Assembly (NCBI GenBank): GCA_964523885.1
Contig: CAZFYX010000015.1
Location: forward strand, 1-64,000
DNA from: SHXO01 sp964523885
Lineage (GTDB): Bacteria > Pseudomonadota > Gammaproteobacteria > Burkholderiales > SHXO01
Direction: 5' to 3'
Length of the DNA: 64,000 bases
A model generated the notes under the pieces. The model ran no database searches. It saw only the letters and a program-made list of their open reading frames with translations, and was not told the DNA's origin. The translations under genes were made by a program, and so were the position numbers. Shown one piece after another: positions 1 to 10,113 of this stretch (positions within the stretch are counted from its first letter, which is position 1; every line of letters begins with the position of its first letter).

Positions 1-1617
<1,617 letters not shown>

Positions 1618-1666
1618 TGACTGGACTCCTGGATGATTCGAATGGGGGAAGGTTGGTAGCGGCGGA

Positions 1667-1954
1667 TTACTCGATCACGCCCATGATGTCTTCTTCGCGG
1701 ATGACCAGGTATTCCTGGCCTTCCACCTTGACGGTCTGGCCCGAGTACTTGCCGAACAGGATCTTGTCGCCGGCCTTGACGTCGAGCGGACGGACCTTGC
1801 CGTCCTCGAGCAGACGGCCGGTGCCCACGGCAATGACTTCGCCGGTGTCGGGCTTCTCGGCAGCGGTATCCGGGATCACGATGCCGGAGGCGGTCTTCCG
1901 CTCCTCTTCCAGGCGCTTGACGATCACGCGATCGTGCAGGGGGCGGATCTTCAT
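1667..1954 (-). CDS. groES: 10 kDa co-chaperonin GroES
   Basis: Lid of the GroEL chamber; forms the heptameric cap in the cytoplasm. The protein has 95 residues, the normal length, begins MKIRPLHDRVIVKR, carries the mobile loop around ASGIVIPDTAAEKP and ends in the typical EEDIMGVIE. The ATG at 1954 is preceded by a good ribosome binding site (AAGGAG, about 7 bases upstream). It is first gene of the groES-groEL operon; a CIRCE operator lies about 50-80 bases upstream, so the operon is expected to be repressed by HrcA and induced by heat. Confidence 0.98.
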   Translation of the reverse strand: MKIRPLHDRVIVKRLEEERKTASGIVIPDTAAEKPDTGEVIAVGTGRLLEDGKVRPLDVKAGDKILFGKYSGQTVKVEGQEYLVIREEDIMGVIE

Positions 1955-2006
1955 TCAGGCTCTCCTTGCTCCAAGTGATTGATTGATATAGGTGCCGGCA
2001 GAATTG

Positions 2007-2033
2007 CTAGCACTCTGCTTCGAGGAGTGCCAA
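2007..2033 (-). promoter_or_regulatory. CIRCE operator upstream of groES
   Basis: Inverted repeat CTAGCACTC, 9-base spacer, GAGTGCCAA. This matches the CIRCE consensus TTAGCACTC-N9-GAGTGCTAA with a few changes at the outer ends. CIRCE is the binding site of the heat-shock repressor HrcA. A TTGGCA at 2028-2033 (minus strand) could be a -35 box overlapping the operator, but the matching -10 is poor, so the promoter itself is left open. Confidence 0.9.
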
Positions 2034-2183
2034 TGATAGCCGCGGCGACTCGCGGTTTCAAGCCGGACGCGTCAGGAGAGCGTGAAATGCGCGGCGCGGG
2101 GCACGGGCGAAACCCGCCCGGACCGCGGCGAGGACAGCGCTGCCGACAAGGGCGGCACCGGGAGGCGCCGCCGAACCCGGGGG

Positions 2184-2819
2184 CTAATGGATGATGCGGT
2201 CGGACACGCCGAAGCGGTATACGGTCCGGCGCACGCGCTCACCGGTGGGACGGATCGGCAGCACCGGACAAGGGGGCTCGCGGGTACCGTCCGGACGCAG
2301 CGTGGCATCGTCCGCCACGTCCCGCCAGATGCCGCCATGCACCGGACGGAAGGTCCAAGTCAGGTAGCCACGGCGCGCTGCAACGTTGAGCAGTTCATCG
2401 GCGTCCGGCGCGTCGGTGACCACCACCGGCTCGCCAGCGGTCGCGGCGCCGGGAAATGCGCCGAACGCCTTGAGACACTCGAGCGCTTCGGCCGAGTCCG
2501 CACCCGGACGCGTACAGGCCGGCCGCTCGGCGCGCGCGACATCCCACGCGCCCAGTCCCCAGCCCGCATCGAGTGCCGCCTGATCGAGCTGCAGCAGGTC
2601 GTCCCAGCGCTGGTTGAGCTGCAGTGCGGAACTGGGCACCGGCCGGAATGCGACCGGTTCGGCGTGCTCGGATTCGAGCAGCCGCTCGCGCACGAATGCA
2701 TGCCAGTGCAGCGTGAGGATCACGGGGGTGTCCGGGCAGGGCACCGCCGAGACTGTAATTGCAAACAGTGGCAGCTGGGTGGACTGGATCTGCTCCTCGA
2801 TGCGCTCCAACAACTCCAT
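2184..2819 (-). CDS. Uncharacterised protein, about 211 residues
   Basis: I do not recognise this family. The start is ATG 2819, chosen because AAGGAG lies 7 bases upstream and a clear promoter lies just before it; a longer frame to 3029 would run through that promoter. The protein begins MELLERIEEQIQSTQLPLF, has no signal peptide or membrane segment, and is moderately acidic, with conserved-looking aromatic stretches (LTLHWHAFVRERLL, LTWTFRPVHGGIW). Codon use is like the neighbours, so it is probably a real resident gene. It is convergent with nothing and divergent from dacB. The position next to groESL does not define a function. Confidence 0.7.
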   Translation of the reverse strand: MELLERIEEQIQSTQLPLFAITVSAVPCPDTPVILTLHWHAFVRERLLESEHAEPVAFRPVPSSALQLNQRWDDLLQLDQAALDAGWGLGAWDVARAERPACTRPGADSAEALECLKAFGAFPGAATAGEPVVVTDAPDADELLNVAARRGYLTWTFRPVHGGIWRDVADDATLRPDGTREPPCPVLPIRPTGERVRRTVYRFGVSDRIIH

Positions 2820-2849
2820 GCCGATCTCCTTCGCAACGAACGCCGTGAA

Positions 2850-2878
2850 AACATACCCGCGCGTTGACGCTGTTTCAA
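2850..2878 (-). promoter_or_regulatory. Sigma-70-type promoter of the 2184-2819 gene
   Basis: On the minus strand TTGAAA (2873-2878) and TATGTT (2850-2855) are separated by exactly 17 bases. The predicted start of transcription near 2843 leaves a leader of about 20 bases containing the AAGGAG ribosome site. This supports ATG 2819 as the start codon. It is a pattern match only. Confidence 0.6.
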
Positions 2879-3086
2879 GCCTCAGCATATTTGGTGCCAG
2901 TGATCTCTCACGACGGGTGCGCCCGATTGCGGCGCAAGTGCGCGACAATGCAGTGCCGAGGCCCGCATCATCAGCACTCGCATGATGCGGCTGCCAGCTA
3001 GACCGGTGCACGCGAGCGGCTCCCTGCACCGCGCAGGTGCGCGGCTACAGACGTGCGATCGCTATGCCGATAACCCTGGATTAGGG

Positions 3087-4571
3087 ATGCAATCCTCCAT
3101 GACGATCGTGTGGCGCCTCGTGTGCGTTGTGCTCGCACCAGTGATCGCACTGTCGAGCTGCGCGGCCCTGGCTCAGACCGGCCGCTGGCCGGCGGAGTTG
3201 CACGCCGCCCTCTCCGGTACCGGCGTGCCGCGCGAGGCGGTGGCGCTCTACGTCCAGGAGGTCGGCACGAACACGCCCCTGCTGGAGTGGAATGCCGAGC
3301 GGGCGATGAATCCGGCCTCGACCATGAAGCTGGTGACCACGCTGGCGGGGCTGGAGATCCTCGGGCCCGGCTACACCTGGCGCACCCAGGCCTACCTGCA
3401 CGGCACGCTCAACGCCGGCATCCTCTCCGGCGACCTCTACCTGAAGGGATGGGGCGACCCCAGGCTCAACCTGGAGAGCTTCTGGCTGCTGCTCGCGGAC
3501 CTGCGCGCCCGCGGGCTGCGTGAAGTCCGCGGCGACCTGGTGCTCGACCGCACCTTCTTTGCGACTGGCGGCGGCGATCCCGGCCGCTTCGACAACGAAC
3601 CGACCCGTCCGTACAACGTCGAGCCCGACGCGCTGCTGGTCAACTACAAGTCGGTCAAGCTGCAGTTCGTCCCCAACGAGGCGATCGGTCGGGTACAGAT
3701 CGTCTCCACCCCGGCGCTGCCGGAGATCGAGATCGTGAACCAGCTCGCGCTGGCGCCGGCCTCGTGCGACACCTGGCCGGAGAAGCCGCAGTTCACGCTC
3801 GATCCGCCGCGGCTGGTGTTCACCGGCGTGTTCCCGTCCGGCTGCGGCGAGCGCACGCGTAACTTCGCGATGCTCGATCCGAACCGCTATGTCCAGTCGC
3901 TCTTCGCCCAGACCTGGAGCGCGCTGGGCGGCACCTTCGCAGGCAGCGTCCGGGACGGTACGCTGCCGCTCGCAGCCGCGCCGCTGGCCGAAGTCGAATC
4001 GCCGCCGCTGTCGGAGGTGATCCGCGACATCAACAAGTTCAGCAACAACGTCATGGCCCGGCACCTCTTCCTCACGCTCGCACTCGCGAGCGAGAACCCG
4101 CCGGTGACCACGGCAGGCGCCGCGCGCGCAACGCAGGACTGGCTCAAGCGCATCGGCATCGAAGCGCCGGAGCTCGTGATGGAGAATGGCGCCGGCCTGT
4201 CGCGGATGGAACGGATCAGTGCGCGCACGCTGGGGAGGCTCCTCCTGCACGGGTTCGCGGGTCCCCTGATGCCGGAGTACGCCGCATCCCTGCCGATCGT
4301 CGGCATCGACGGCACCCTGCGGCGGCGGCTCAACGGCTCGCCCGCGGCCGGCCGGGCCCACATCAAGACCGGCTACCTCGAGGGCGTCCGCGCAATCGCG
4401 GGCTACGTGCAGGATCGCGAGGGCCGCTGGCTGGTCGTGGTTGCGCTGATCAACCATCCGTCCGCGGTGAACGCGGCGGTGTTCCAGGACGCGGTAATCG
4501 ATTGGGCCTTCCTGCGCGCCGCGTCCGACGCTTCACCACCCTGCGGCGCTGCGCGCCGATGCGGCAATTAG
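3087..4571 (+). CDS. dacB: D-alanyl-D-alanine carboxypeptidase/endopeptidase, PBP4 family
   Basis: Periplasmic penicillin-binding protein of peptidase family S13 that trims D-Ala and cuts peptide cross-links in murein. All three active-site motifs are present: STMK (Ser78, Lys81), SNN (Ser319) and KTG (Lys427). About 494 residues, as usual for the family. I start at ATG 3087, giving a signal peptide with core VWRLVCVVLAPVIALSSCAALAQ; ATG 3099 is an equally possible start, while the upstream extension to 2982 does not look like a leader. It is divergent from the gene at 2184-2819 and is followed by about 200 bases before glmU. Confidence 0.93.
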   Translation: MQSSMTIVWRLVCVVLAPVIALSSCAALAQTGRWPAELHAALSGTGVPREAVALYVQEVGTNTPLLEWNAERAMNPASTMKLVTTLAGLEILGPGYTWRTQAYLHGTLNAGILSGDLYLKGWGDPRLNLESFWLLLADLRARGLREVRGDLVLDRTFFATGGGDPGRFDNEPTRPYNVEPDALLVNYKSVKLQFVPNEAIGRVQIVSTPALPEIEIVNQLALAPASCDTWPEKPQFTLDPPRLVFTGVFPSGCGERTRNFAMLDPNRYVQSLFAQTWSALGGTFAGSVRDGTLPLAAAPLAEVESPPLSEVIRDINKFSNNVMARHLFLTLALASENPPVTTAGAARATQDWLKRIGIEAPELVMENGAGLSRMERISARTLGRLLLHGFAGPLMPEYAASLPIVGIDGTLRRRLNGSPAAGRAHIKTGYLEGVRAIAGYVQDREGRWLVVVALINHPSAVNAAVFQDAVIDWAFLRAASDASPPCGAARRCGN

Positions 4572-4662
4572 CCAGCGGCGCAGAGTGTCAAACTCGGTGA
4601 AGCGGATGGACGGTCCTGCGGGTGCCTGTGAGATAATCCGACCATCGAACCGGGCCTGGCAG

Positions 4663-4693
4663 TTGAACCGATGTCGGGTTCCACACTTACAAT
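4663..4693 (+). promoter_or_regulatory. Possible glmU-glmS promoter
   Basis: TTGAAC (4663-4668) and TACAAT (4688-4693) lie in the dacB-glmU gap (4572-4774) with a long 19-base spacer. The -10 is good, the spacing is poor. Nothing else stands out in this gap. Confidence 0.35.
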
Positions 4694-4774
4694 CACCTGT
4701 CGCGCGGGTGCGCCACCGATGAAGCCCGTGGGCGCACCGCGAAGCAGTCGTCCACCAGCCTGCTAAGCGCAAAG

Positions 4775-6154
4775 TTGCCCTCCTCCTCGCTTCTTCCCGA
4801 CGTCGTCGTGCTTGCCGCGGGCAAGGGCACGCGGATGTTTTCCGACCGCCCCAAGGTGCTGCACGCGCTCGGCGGAAAGCCGTTGCTCGGCCACGTCATC
4901 GATACCGCCCGGTCCCTGGCTCCCGAACGCATCATCGTGGTGTACGGCCACGGCGGCGACCAGGTGCCGTCCGCGTTCAACGACGGCGGAGCGACCTTCG
5001 TGCCGCAGGATCAGCAGCTGGGCACCGGCCATGCCGTGATGCAGGCCGTGCCGCATCTCAGGCCCGACGGCACCACTCTCGTCCTGTTCGGCGACGTCCC
5101 GCTGGTGCGCGCGAGCAGTCTCGCGCGCGTGCTGTCCCATCCCGGCACGCTGTGCCTGCTCACGGCCTCCCTTGCGGATCCGCGCGGTTACGGGCGCATC
5201 ATCCGCGACGCCAGCGGCCGGGTGGAGCGCATCGTGGAAGAGCGCGATGCCGACGATGCGCAGCGTTCGATCCGGGAGATCAACACCGGCGTGCTCGCGG
5301 CCCCGACCCGGCTCCTGGCGCCCTGGCTCGCGCGACTGCGCAACGACAACGCACAGGGCGAGTACTACCTGACCGACGTGGTGCGGATGGCGCTGGCCGA
5401 CGGCGTAGCGGTCACCACCGAGACCGTCGAGGACGCGACCGAGGTCGAAGGCGTGAACAGCCGGGCGCAACTGGCCCGTCTCGAACGGGTGTGGCAACGC
5501 AACCTCGCCGAGCGCCTCATGGAGAGCGGCGTCATGCTCGCGGACCCCGGCCGCATCGACGTGCGGGGCGAGCTGCGCTGCGAGCCGGACGTCACCATCG
5601 ACGTCGGGTGCGTGTTCGAAGGCAGCGTGAGCATCGCACGCAACGCCACCATCGGCGCCTACTGCGTGATCAAGGACAGCCGCATCGGCCCCGGGACCCT
5701 GCTCGCCCCGTTCACCCATCTCGACGGCGCGAACGTGGGGACCGGTTGCGAGGTCGGCCCGTTCGCCCGCCTGCGGCCCGGCGCCCAGCTCGCGGAGGGT
5801 GCCAAGGTGGGGAACTTCGTCGAGATGAAGAACTCGCTGCTCGGCCCCGGCTCGAAGGCCAACCACCTCAGCTACATCGGTGATACCACGGTGGGAACCA
5901 AGGTCAACATCGGCGCGGGCACGATCACCTGCAACTACGACGGCGCGAACAAGCACCGCACGGTAATCGAGGACGGCGCCTTCATCGGCTCCGACACGAC
6001 GCTGGTCGCACCCGTCGCGGTGGGCCGCAACGCGACCATCGGGGCCGGCAGCACGATCACCCGGGATGCGCCGCCCGACCAGCTCACGGTCGCGCGCGGC
6101 CGCCAGGTCACCGTGCCGGGCTGGAAGCGCCCGGTGAAGAAACCCAAGGGATAG
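4775..6154 (+). CDS. glmU: Bifunctional GlcNAc-1-P uridyltransferase / glucosamine-1-P acetyltransferase
   Basis: Makes UDP-GlcNAc from glucosamine-1-phosphate, the precursor of murein and lipid A. The N-terminal half carries the pyrophosphorylase signature LAAGKGTRM and K in PKVLHALGGKP; the C-terminal half is a left-handed beta-helix of hexapeptide repeats (KVGNFVEMKNS, NHLSYIGD, ITCNYDG). 459 residues against 456 in E. coli. The start is TTG 4775: the upstream ATG and GTG are out of frame and starting later would remove the first strand of the nucleotide fold. No convincing ribosome site precedes it. It lies 9 bases before glmS, so the two form an operon. Confidence 0.95.
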   Translation: MPSSSLLPDVVVLAAGKGTRMFSDRPKVLHALGGKPLLGHVIDTARSLAPERIIVVYGHGGDQVPSAFNDGGATFVPQDQQLGTGHAVMQAVPHLRPDGTTLVLFGDVPLVRASSLARVLSHPGTLCLLTASLADPRGYGRIIRDASGRVERIVEERDADDAQRSIREINTGVLAAPTRLLAPWLARLRNDNAQGEYYLTDVVRMALADGVAVTTETVEDATEVEGVNSRAQLARLERVWQRNLAERLMESGVMLADPGRIDVRGELRCEPDVTIDVGCVFEGSVSIARNATIGAYCVIKDSRIGPGTLLAPFTHLDGANVGTGCEVGPFARLRPGAQLAEGAKVGNFVEMKNSLLGPGSKANHLSYIGDTTVGTKVNIGAGTITCNYDGANKHRTVIEDGAFIGSDTTLVAPVAVGRNATIGAGSTITRDAPPDQLTVARGRQVTVPGWKRPVKKPKG

Positions 6155-6163
6155 GTCAGCATC

Positions 6164-7993
6164 ATGTGCGGAATCGTCGGCGCAATCGCCAAGCGGGACG
6201 TCGTGCCCATCCTCCTGGAGGGCCTGCGCAAGCTCGAGTACCGCGGGTACGATTCGGCGGGCCTGGCAGTGGTGGACGGCGAGCTGCGCAGGCTGCGCAG
6301 CGTGGGCCGGGTCGCGGCGCTCAGCCAGCTGGTCGACCAGTCCGGCGTGCGCGGCCACATCGGCGTCGCCCATACCCGCTGGGCCACGCACGGCGCGCCG
6401 ACGGAGCGCAACGCGCACCCGCATGTGAGCGACGACGGCCTCGCGGTCGTGCACAACGGCATCATCGAGAACCACGAGTCGATGCGCAGCCAGCTCTCCG
6501 CGCAGGGCTACCGGTTCGTGTCCGACACCGACACCGAGGTCCTGGCCCACCTGGTCCACCGTTACCTCCGCGAATCCGGCGACCTCCTGCAGGCGACACA
6601 CCGGGCGGTGGCCGAGCTGACCGGGGCGTATGCCATCGCAGTGGTATCGCAGAAGGATCCGGACCGGATGGTGGTGGCGCGCAAGGGCGCGCCGCTGCTG
6701 CTCGGCCTCGGCGAGGGCGAGAACTTCTGCGCCTCGGACGCCTCCGCGCTGCTGCAGGTCACCCGCCGCATCGTCTACCTGGAGGAAGGCGACGTGGTGG
6801 AGCTGGGCCGGCACGGCTACAGGATCCTCGACAGCACCGGCGCGGAGGTCACGCGTGCCGTGCACGAGAGCAGGCTGTCGGCCGACGCCGTCGAGCTGGG
6901 CCCGTACCGGCACTACATGCAGAAGGAGATCTTCGAGCAGCCCGGCGCGGTGGCTGCGACGCTGGAGATGGTCACCGGGGCCAGCGCCATCGTGCCGCAG
7001 CTGTTCGGCGTGGACGCGGAGACCCTCCTGCACGACATCGACTCGGTCAGCGTGCTGGCCTGCGGCACGAGCCACCATGCGGGCCTGGTCGCGCGGTACT
7101 GGATCGAGAGCATCGCCGGGCTCCCGTGCAACGTCGAGATCGCCAGCGAGTACCGCTATCGCACCAGCGTGCCCAATCCGCGCGCGCTGGTCGTCACCAT
7201 CTCGCAATCGGGCGAGACCGCCGACACCATCGCCGCGCTCCAGCATGCCAGGGCGCAAGGGCAGCAACGCACGCTGGCGATCTGCAACGTGCCCGAGAGC
7301 GCACTCGTGCGCAACACCGCCCTGCGCTTCCTCACCCGCGCGGGCCCGGAGATCGGCGTGGCCTCCACCAAGGCCTTCACCACCCAGCTGGCCTCCCTGT
7401 ACCTGCTCACGCTGGTGCTGGCCAAGCTGCGCGGGCGCCTGCCGGGTGACACCGAGCGGGAGTACCTCAAGGCTCTGCGCCACCTGCCCGCGGCACTGGG
7501 CAGCGTGCTGGAGCTCGAGCCGGCCATCGCGCGCTGGGCGGAGCACTTCGCCACCAAGCAGCACACGCTGTTCCTCGGGCGCGGCGTGCACTACCCCATC
7601 GCGCTCGAGGGCGCGCTGAAGCTCAAGGAGATCTCCTACATCCATGCCGAGGCATATCCGGCGGGTGAGCTCAAGCACGGCCCGCTCGCGCTGGTGGACC
7701 GCGACATGCCAGTGGTGGCGATCGCGCCGAACGACACGCTGCTGGAGAAACTCAAGTCGAACCTGCAGGAGGTCCGTGCACGCGGCGGGGTGCTCTACGT
7801 CTTTGCGGACGCCGACAGTCACGTGCCCGAATCCGAGGGCGTGCACATCCTGCGCCTGCCAGAGAACCGCGGGCACCTGAGTCCCATCCTGCACGTGGTG
7901 CCGCTGCAGCTTTTGGCCTACCATGCGGCGCTGGTGCGGGGCACGGACGTTGACAAGCCGCGGAACCTGGCCAAGTCGGTGACCGTGGAGTAG
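6164..7993 (+). CDS. glmS: Glutamine-fructose-6-phosphate aminotransferase
   Basis: First step of hexosamine synthesis: fructose-6-P plus glutamine gives glucosamine-6-P. Cys2 (MCGIVGA) is the N-terminal nucleophile of the glutaminase domain (roughly residues 1-220), with the family's LEYRGYDSAG and HTRWATHG motifs. Two SIS isomerase domains follow (TSHHAGLVARYW; TISQSGETADT; LGRGVHYPIALEGALKLKE). It ends in the normal NLAKSVTVE; length 609. The leader from glmU is only 9 bases, so there is no room for a glmS ribozyme. The last 41 bases, including the stop codon, are copied again downstream. Confidence 0.97.
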   Translation: MCGIVGAIAKRDVVPILLEGLRKLEYRGYDSAGLAVVDGELRRLRSVGRVAALSQLVDQSGVRGHIGVAHTRWATHGAPTERNAHPHVSDDGLAVVHNGIIENHESMRSQLSAQGYRFVSDTDTEVLAHLVHRYLRESGDLLQATHRAVAELTGAYAIAVVSQKDPDRMVVARKGAPLLLGLGEGENFCASDASALLQVTRRIVYLEEGDVVELGRHGYRILDSTGAEVTRAVHESRLSADAVELGPYRHYMQKEIFEQPGAVAATLEMVTGASAIVPQLFGVDAETLLHDIDSVSVLACGTSHHAGLVARYWIESIAGLPCNVEIASEYRYRTSVPNPRALVVTISQSGETADTIAALQHARAQGQQRTLAICNVPESALVRNTALRFLTRAGPEIGVASTKAFTTQLASLYLLTLVLAKLRGRLPGDTEREYLKALRHLPAALGSVLELEPAIARWAEHFATKQHTLFLGRGVHYPIALEGALKLKEISYIHAEAYPAGELKHGPLALVDRDMPVVAIAPNDTLLEKLKSNLQEVRARGGVLYVFADADSHVPESEGVHILRLPENRGHLSPILHVVPLQLLAYHAALVRGTDVDKPRNLAKSVTVE

Positions 7994-8132
7994 CGGTCCC
8001 GTTTGCCGCCGGTTGAGCTATGATTGATTACTTGCGGCGCAGGCTAACGTGCGTTTGCGCACGTTGAGGCCGCCTGCGGCCGGCCGAAGCCACAAGCCGC
8101 GGAACCTGGCCAAGTCGGTGACCGTGGAGTAG
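7953..8132 (+). repeat. 41-base direct repeat of the glmS 3' end with 98-base spacer
   Basis: Bases 7953-7993 (the last 13 sense codons of glmS plus its TAG, with 2 further bases) recur without a mismatch at 8092-8132, a shift of 139 bases. The copies diverge immediately on both sides. The 98 bases between them hold a perfect hairpin, AACGTGCG-TTTG-CGCACGTT (8046-8065), flanked by a partly complementary GCAGGC (8039-8044) and GCCTGC (8072-8077), and a -10-like TATGAT at 8019. The second copy is not translated. No gene lies in 7994-8196. Confidence 0.9.
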
Positions 8133-8196
8133 AGATCGCGACCGGGTCCGCAGGCCGGGCGCGGCATCCCGGCCCGGCACCATAGCGTGCCCCTTC

Positions 8197-9000
8197 ATGC
8201 CGGTCGTCGCAGTCTTCAACCAGAAGGGCGGGGTCGGCAAGACCACCTCGACCCTGAACATCGCCGCGGCGCTCGCACACCGTGGCCGGGATCCGATCGT
8301 CATCGACATGGATCCGCAGGCCCACCTCACGCTCGCCATGGGTCTGCGCAACGTGCCCGCCGGTGCGAGCGTCTACGCATTCTTCAAGGACGGGACCGGC
8401 CTGGCGCAGCTGCTGCGCCGTGACGCAGGCGCAGCGGCACTCATTCCGGCCGGGCCGGACCTGTCCAAGATCGAAGCCATGCACGCGGGAGACCCCGCCA
8501 TCGCACGGCGGCTGCAGGAAGGCCTGCGCGCCATGGCGCCTGGTGGACCGGTGCTGCTGGACTGCTCGCCCGCCATGGGTGTGCTGTCGCTCAACGCATT
8601 GGTGGCCGCCGGAAGCGTGCTCCTGCCCGTCAGCGCGGACTACCTGTCGGTGGAAGGCGCGAACCGGCTCAGCGCGGCGCTCGACGTTCTCGAGACCCGG
8701 CTGGCGAAGCGCTTCCTGCGCCGCATCGTGGTCACCCGCTTCGATGCGCGGCGGCGGCTGGCCTTCGACATCCAGGCCATGCTGCGCGAGCGCTTCGGCG
8801 AGCAGGTCTGCGAGACGGTGATCAAGGAGAGCGTGGCCCTGGCGGAAAGCCCGATGCACGGCAAGGACATCTTCACCTTCGCGGCGAGCAGCCAGGGTGC
8901 GGCCGACTACCGGGCATTGACAGAGGAGCTCGAGCGCGGCAACTTCTTCGCATCGGAGGCGCCTGCCACGACCGGCGCCCTTACCGGAGGACGATCATGA
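8197..9000 (+). CDS. Orphan ParA/MinD-type ATPase
   Basis: Deviant Walker ATPase of the ParA family: KGGVGKTTS at residues 10-18 with the signature lysine, and DMDPQAHLT as the second nucleotide motif. 267 residues, the size of small ParA proteins without a DNA-binding N-terminal extension. Such proteins bind ATP as dimers and position DNA or protein cargo. No parB, parS-like site or chemotaxis gene is nearby, so it is not evidently a chromosome-partition pair. It has no Shine-Dalgarno sequence before ATG 8197. The stop overlaps the next start (ATGA), indicating coupling with the TPR gene. Its cargo is unknown. Confidence 0.85.
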   Translation: MPVVAVFNQKGGVGKTTSTLNIAAALAHRGRDPIVIDMDPQAHLTLAMGLRNVPAGASVYAFFKDGTGLAQLLRRDAGAAALIPAGPDLSKIEAMHAGDPAIARRLQEGLRAMAPGGPVLLDCSPAMGVLSLNALVAAGSVLLPVSADYLSVEGANRLSAALDVLETRLAKRFLRRIVVTRFDARRRLAFDIQAMLRERFGEQVCETVIKESVALAESPMHGKDIFTFAASSQGAADYRALTEELERGNFFASEAPATTGALTGGRS

Positions 9001-9452
9001 GGACACGTTTCTACGCCATGCTGGCCCTCGCGCTGCTGAGCGCGCCGCTGCAGGCGAACATGGGCAGCGACACCGAGGCCGCCAGCACCAACACCGATGC
9101 CATCGAGGGGCGGAAGGCGATCGAGGCGCAGGACTTCAAGCGCGCCGCCGAGCTCCTTGCCAAGGCCGCCGCCGCCGAGCCGGGCAATGCCGATGTCCGC
9201 AACTGGCTGGGCTTCGCCAACCGCAAGCTGGGCAACCTGGACGCCGCATTCGCCGCCTACAACGAGGCGCTCAAGCTCGACCCCAAGCACCGCAGCGCCC
9301 ACGAGTACATCGGCGAGGCCTACCTGATGGTGAACGACGTGCCGAAGGCCGAGCTGCACCTGGCCGAGCTGCAGAAGTTGTGCACGCCGATTCCCTGCGA
9401 GGAATACAAGGAGCTCAAGCGCGCCGTGGACAATTACAAGAAGAAGCAATAG
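8997..9452 (+). CDS. Exported tetratricopeptide-repeat protein
   Basis: 151 residues. The N-terminus (MRTRFYAMLALALLSAPLQA) is a Sec signal peptide with a likely AxA-type cut near residue 20. The mature part has two to three TPR helix pairs (EGRKAIEAQDFKRAAELLAKAA; DVRNWLGFANRKLGNLDAAF; HRSAHEYIGEAYLMVNDVPK). Two Cys lie near the C-terminus (LCTPIPC), probably forming a disulfide in the periplasm. TPR modules bind other proteins. It overlaps parA by four bases, an odd pairing of a cytoplasmic ATPase with a periplasmic protein. Confidence 0.85.
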   Translation: MRTRFYAMLALALLSAPLQANMGSDTEAASTNTDAIEGRKAIEAQDFKRAAELLAKAAAAEPGNADVRNWLGFANRKLGNLDAAFAAYNEALKLDPKHRSAHEYIGEAYLMVNDVPKAELHLAELQKLCTPIPCEEYKELKRAVDNYKKKQ

Positions 9453-9456
9453 CCCG

Positions 9457-10113
9457 ATGCCGTCCGCGCGTTACCGCGCCGTCCTGTGGGATTTCGGCGG
9501 AGTGCTGACCGACAGTCCCTTCGACGCCTTCGGCAGGTACGAGCAGGCCCACGGGCTGCCGCAGCACTTCATCCGCAGCGTGAACACGGTGAACCCCGAC
9601 GGCAATGCATGGGCCCGGTTCGAGCGCGGCGAGATGACGCTCGACGAATTCGACCGGGCGTTCGAGGCGGAGTCGCGCGCTGCCGGCTTCGCGGTGCCCG
9701 GGCGCGACATCATGGCGATCCTGTACGGCGAGCCGCGGCCCGCCATGGTCGAGGCGCTGCGCCGCTGCGGGGAGCACTACCTCACGGCCTGCCTCACCAA
9801 CAACGTGAAGACGGGCGTGGGCCACGGGCTGCCGACCACCGAGGCGCGCGCGCTGCAGGTGCAGGACATCATGGCGCTGTTCGATCACGTATTCGAGTCC
9901 AGCCTGATCGGGGCGCGCAAGCCCGAGGAGCGCTTCTACCGCCTGGCGCTGGAGAAGCTGGAGCTGGAGCCGCGCGAGGCGGTCTACCTGGACGATCTCG
10001 GCATGAACCTCAAGCCGGCGCGCGCGATGGGGATGACGACGATCAAGGTCGAGAGCGCGGAGCAGGCGCTGGCCGAGCTGGAGCGGGTGCTGGAAATGGG
10101 CTTGAGGCCCTAG
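9457..10113 (+). CDS. HAD-superfamily hydrolase, epoxide-hydrolase-N-domain type
   Basis: 218 residues. Motif I is AVLWDFGGVLTD: the first Asp is present but the second Asp of DxD is replaced by Gly. This DFGGV form is characteristic of the HAD-IA variant-3 group related to the N-terminal domains of mammalian epoxide hydrolase and ACAD10. Motif II is TACLTNN, motif III lysine in GARKPEERFY, and motif IV YLDDLGMN. Phosphatase activity is family knowledge; the substrate is unknown. Starts four bases after the TPR stop. Its stop codon lies inside the left arm of the inverted repeat at 10105-10200. Confidence 0.85.
   Translation: MPSARYRAVLWDFGGVLTDSPFDAFGRYEQAHGLPQHFIRSVNTVNPDGNAWARFERGEMTLDEFDRAFEAESRAAGFAVPGRDIMAILYGEPRPAMVEALRRCGEHYLTACLTNNVKTGVGHGLPTTEARALQVQDIMALFDHVFESSLIGARKPEERFYRLALEKLELEPREAVYLDDLGMNLKPARAMGMTTIKVESAEQALAELERVLEMGLRP

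Noticed and set aside
6155..6163. glmS ribozyme
   Set aside because: Only nine bases lie between glmU and glmS, far too short.
4763..7924. Minus-strand open frame of 1053 codons opposite glmU-glmS
   Set aside because: Antisense to two certain genes; His/Arg/Ala/Gly-rich composition typical of GC-rich third-position shadows; no motif or ribosome site.
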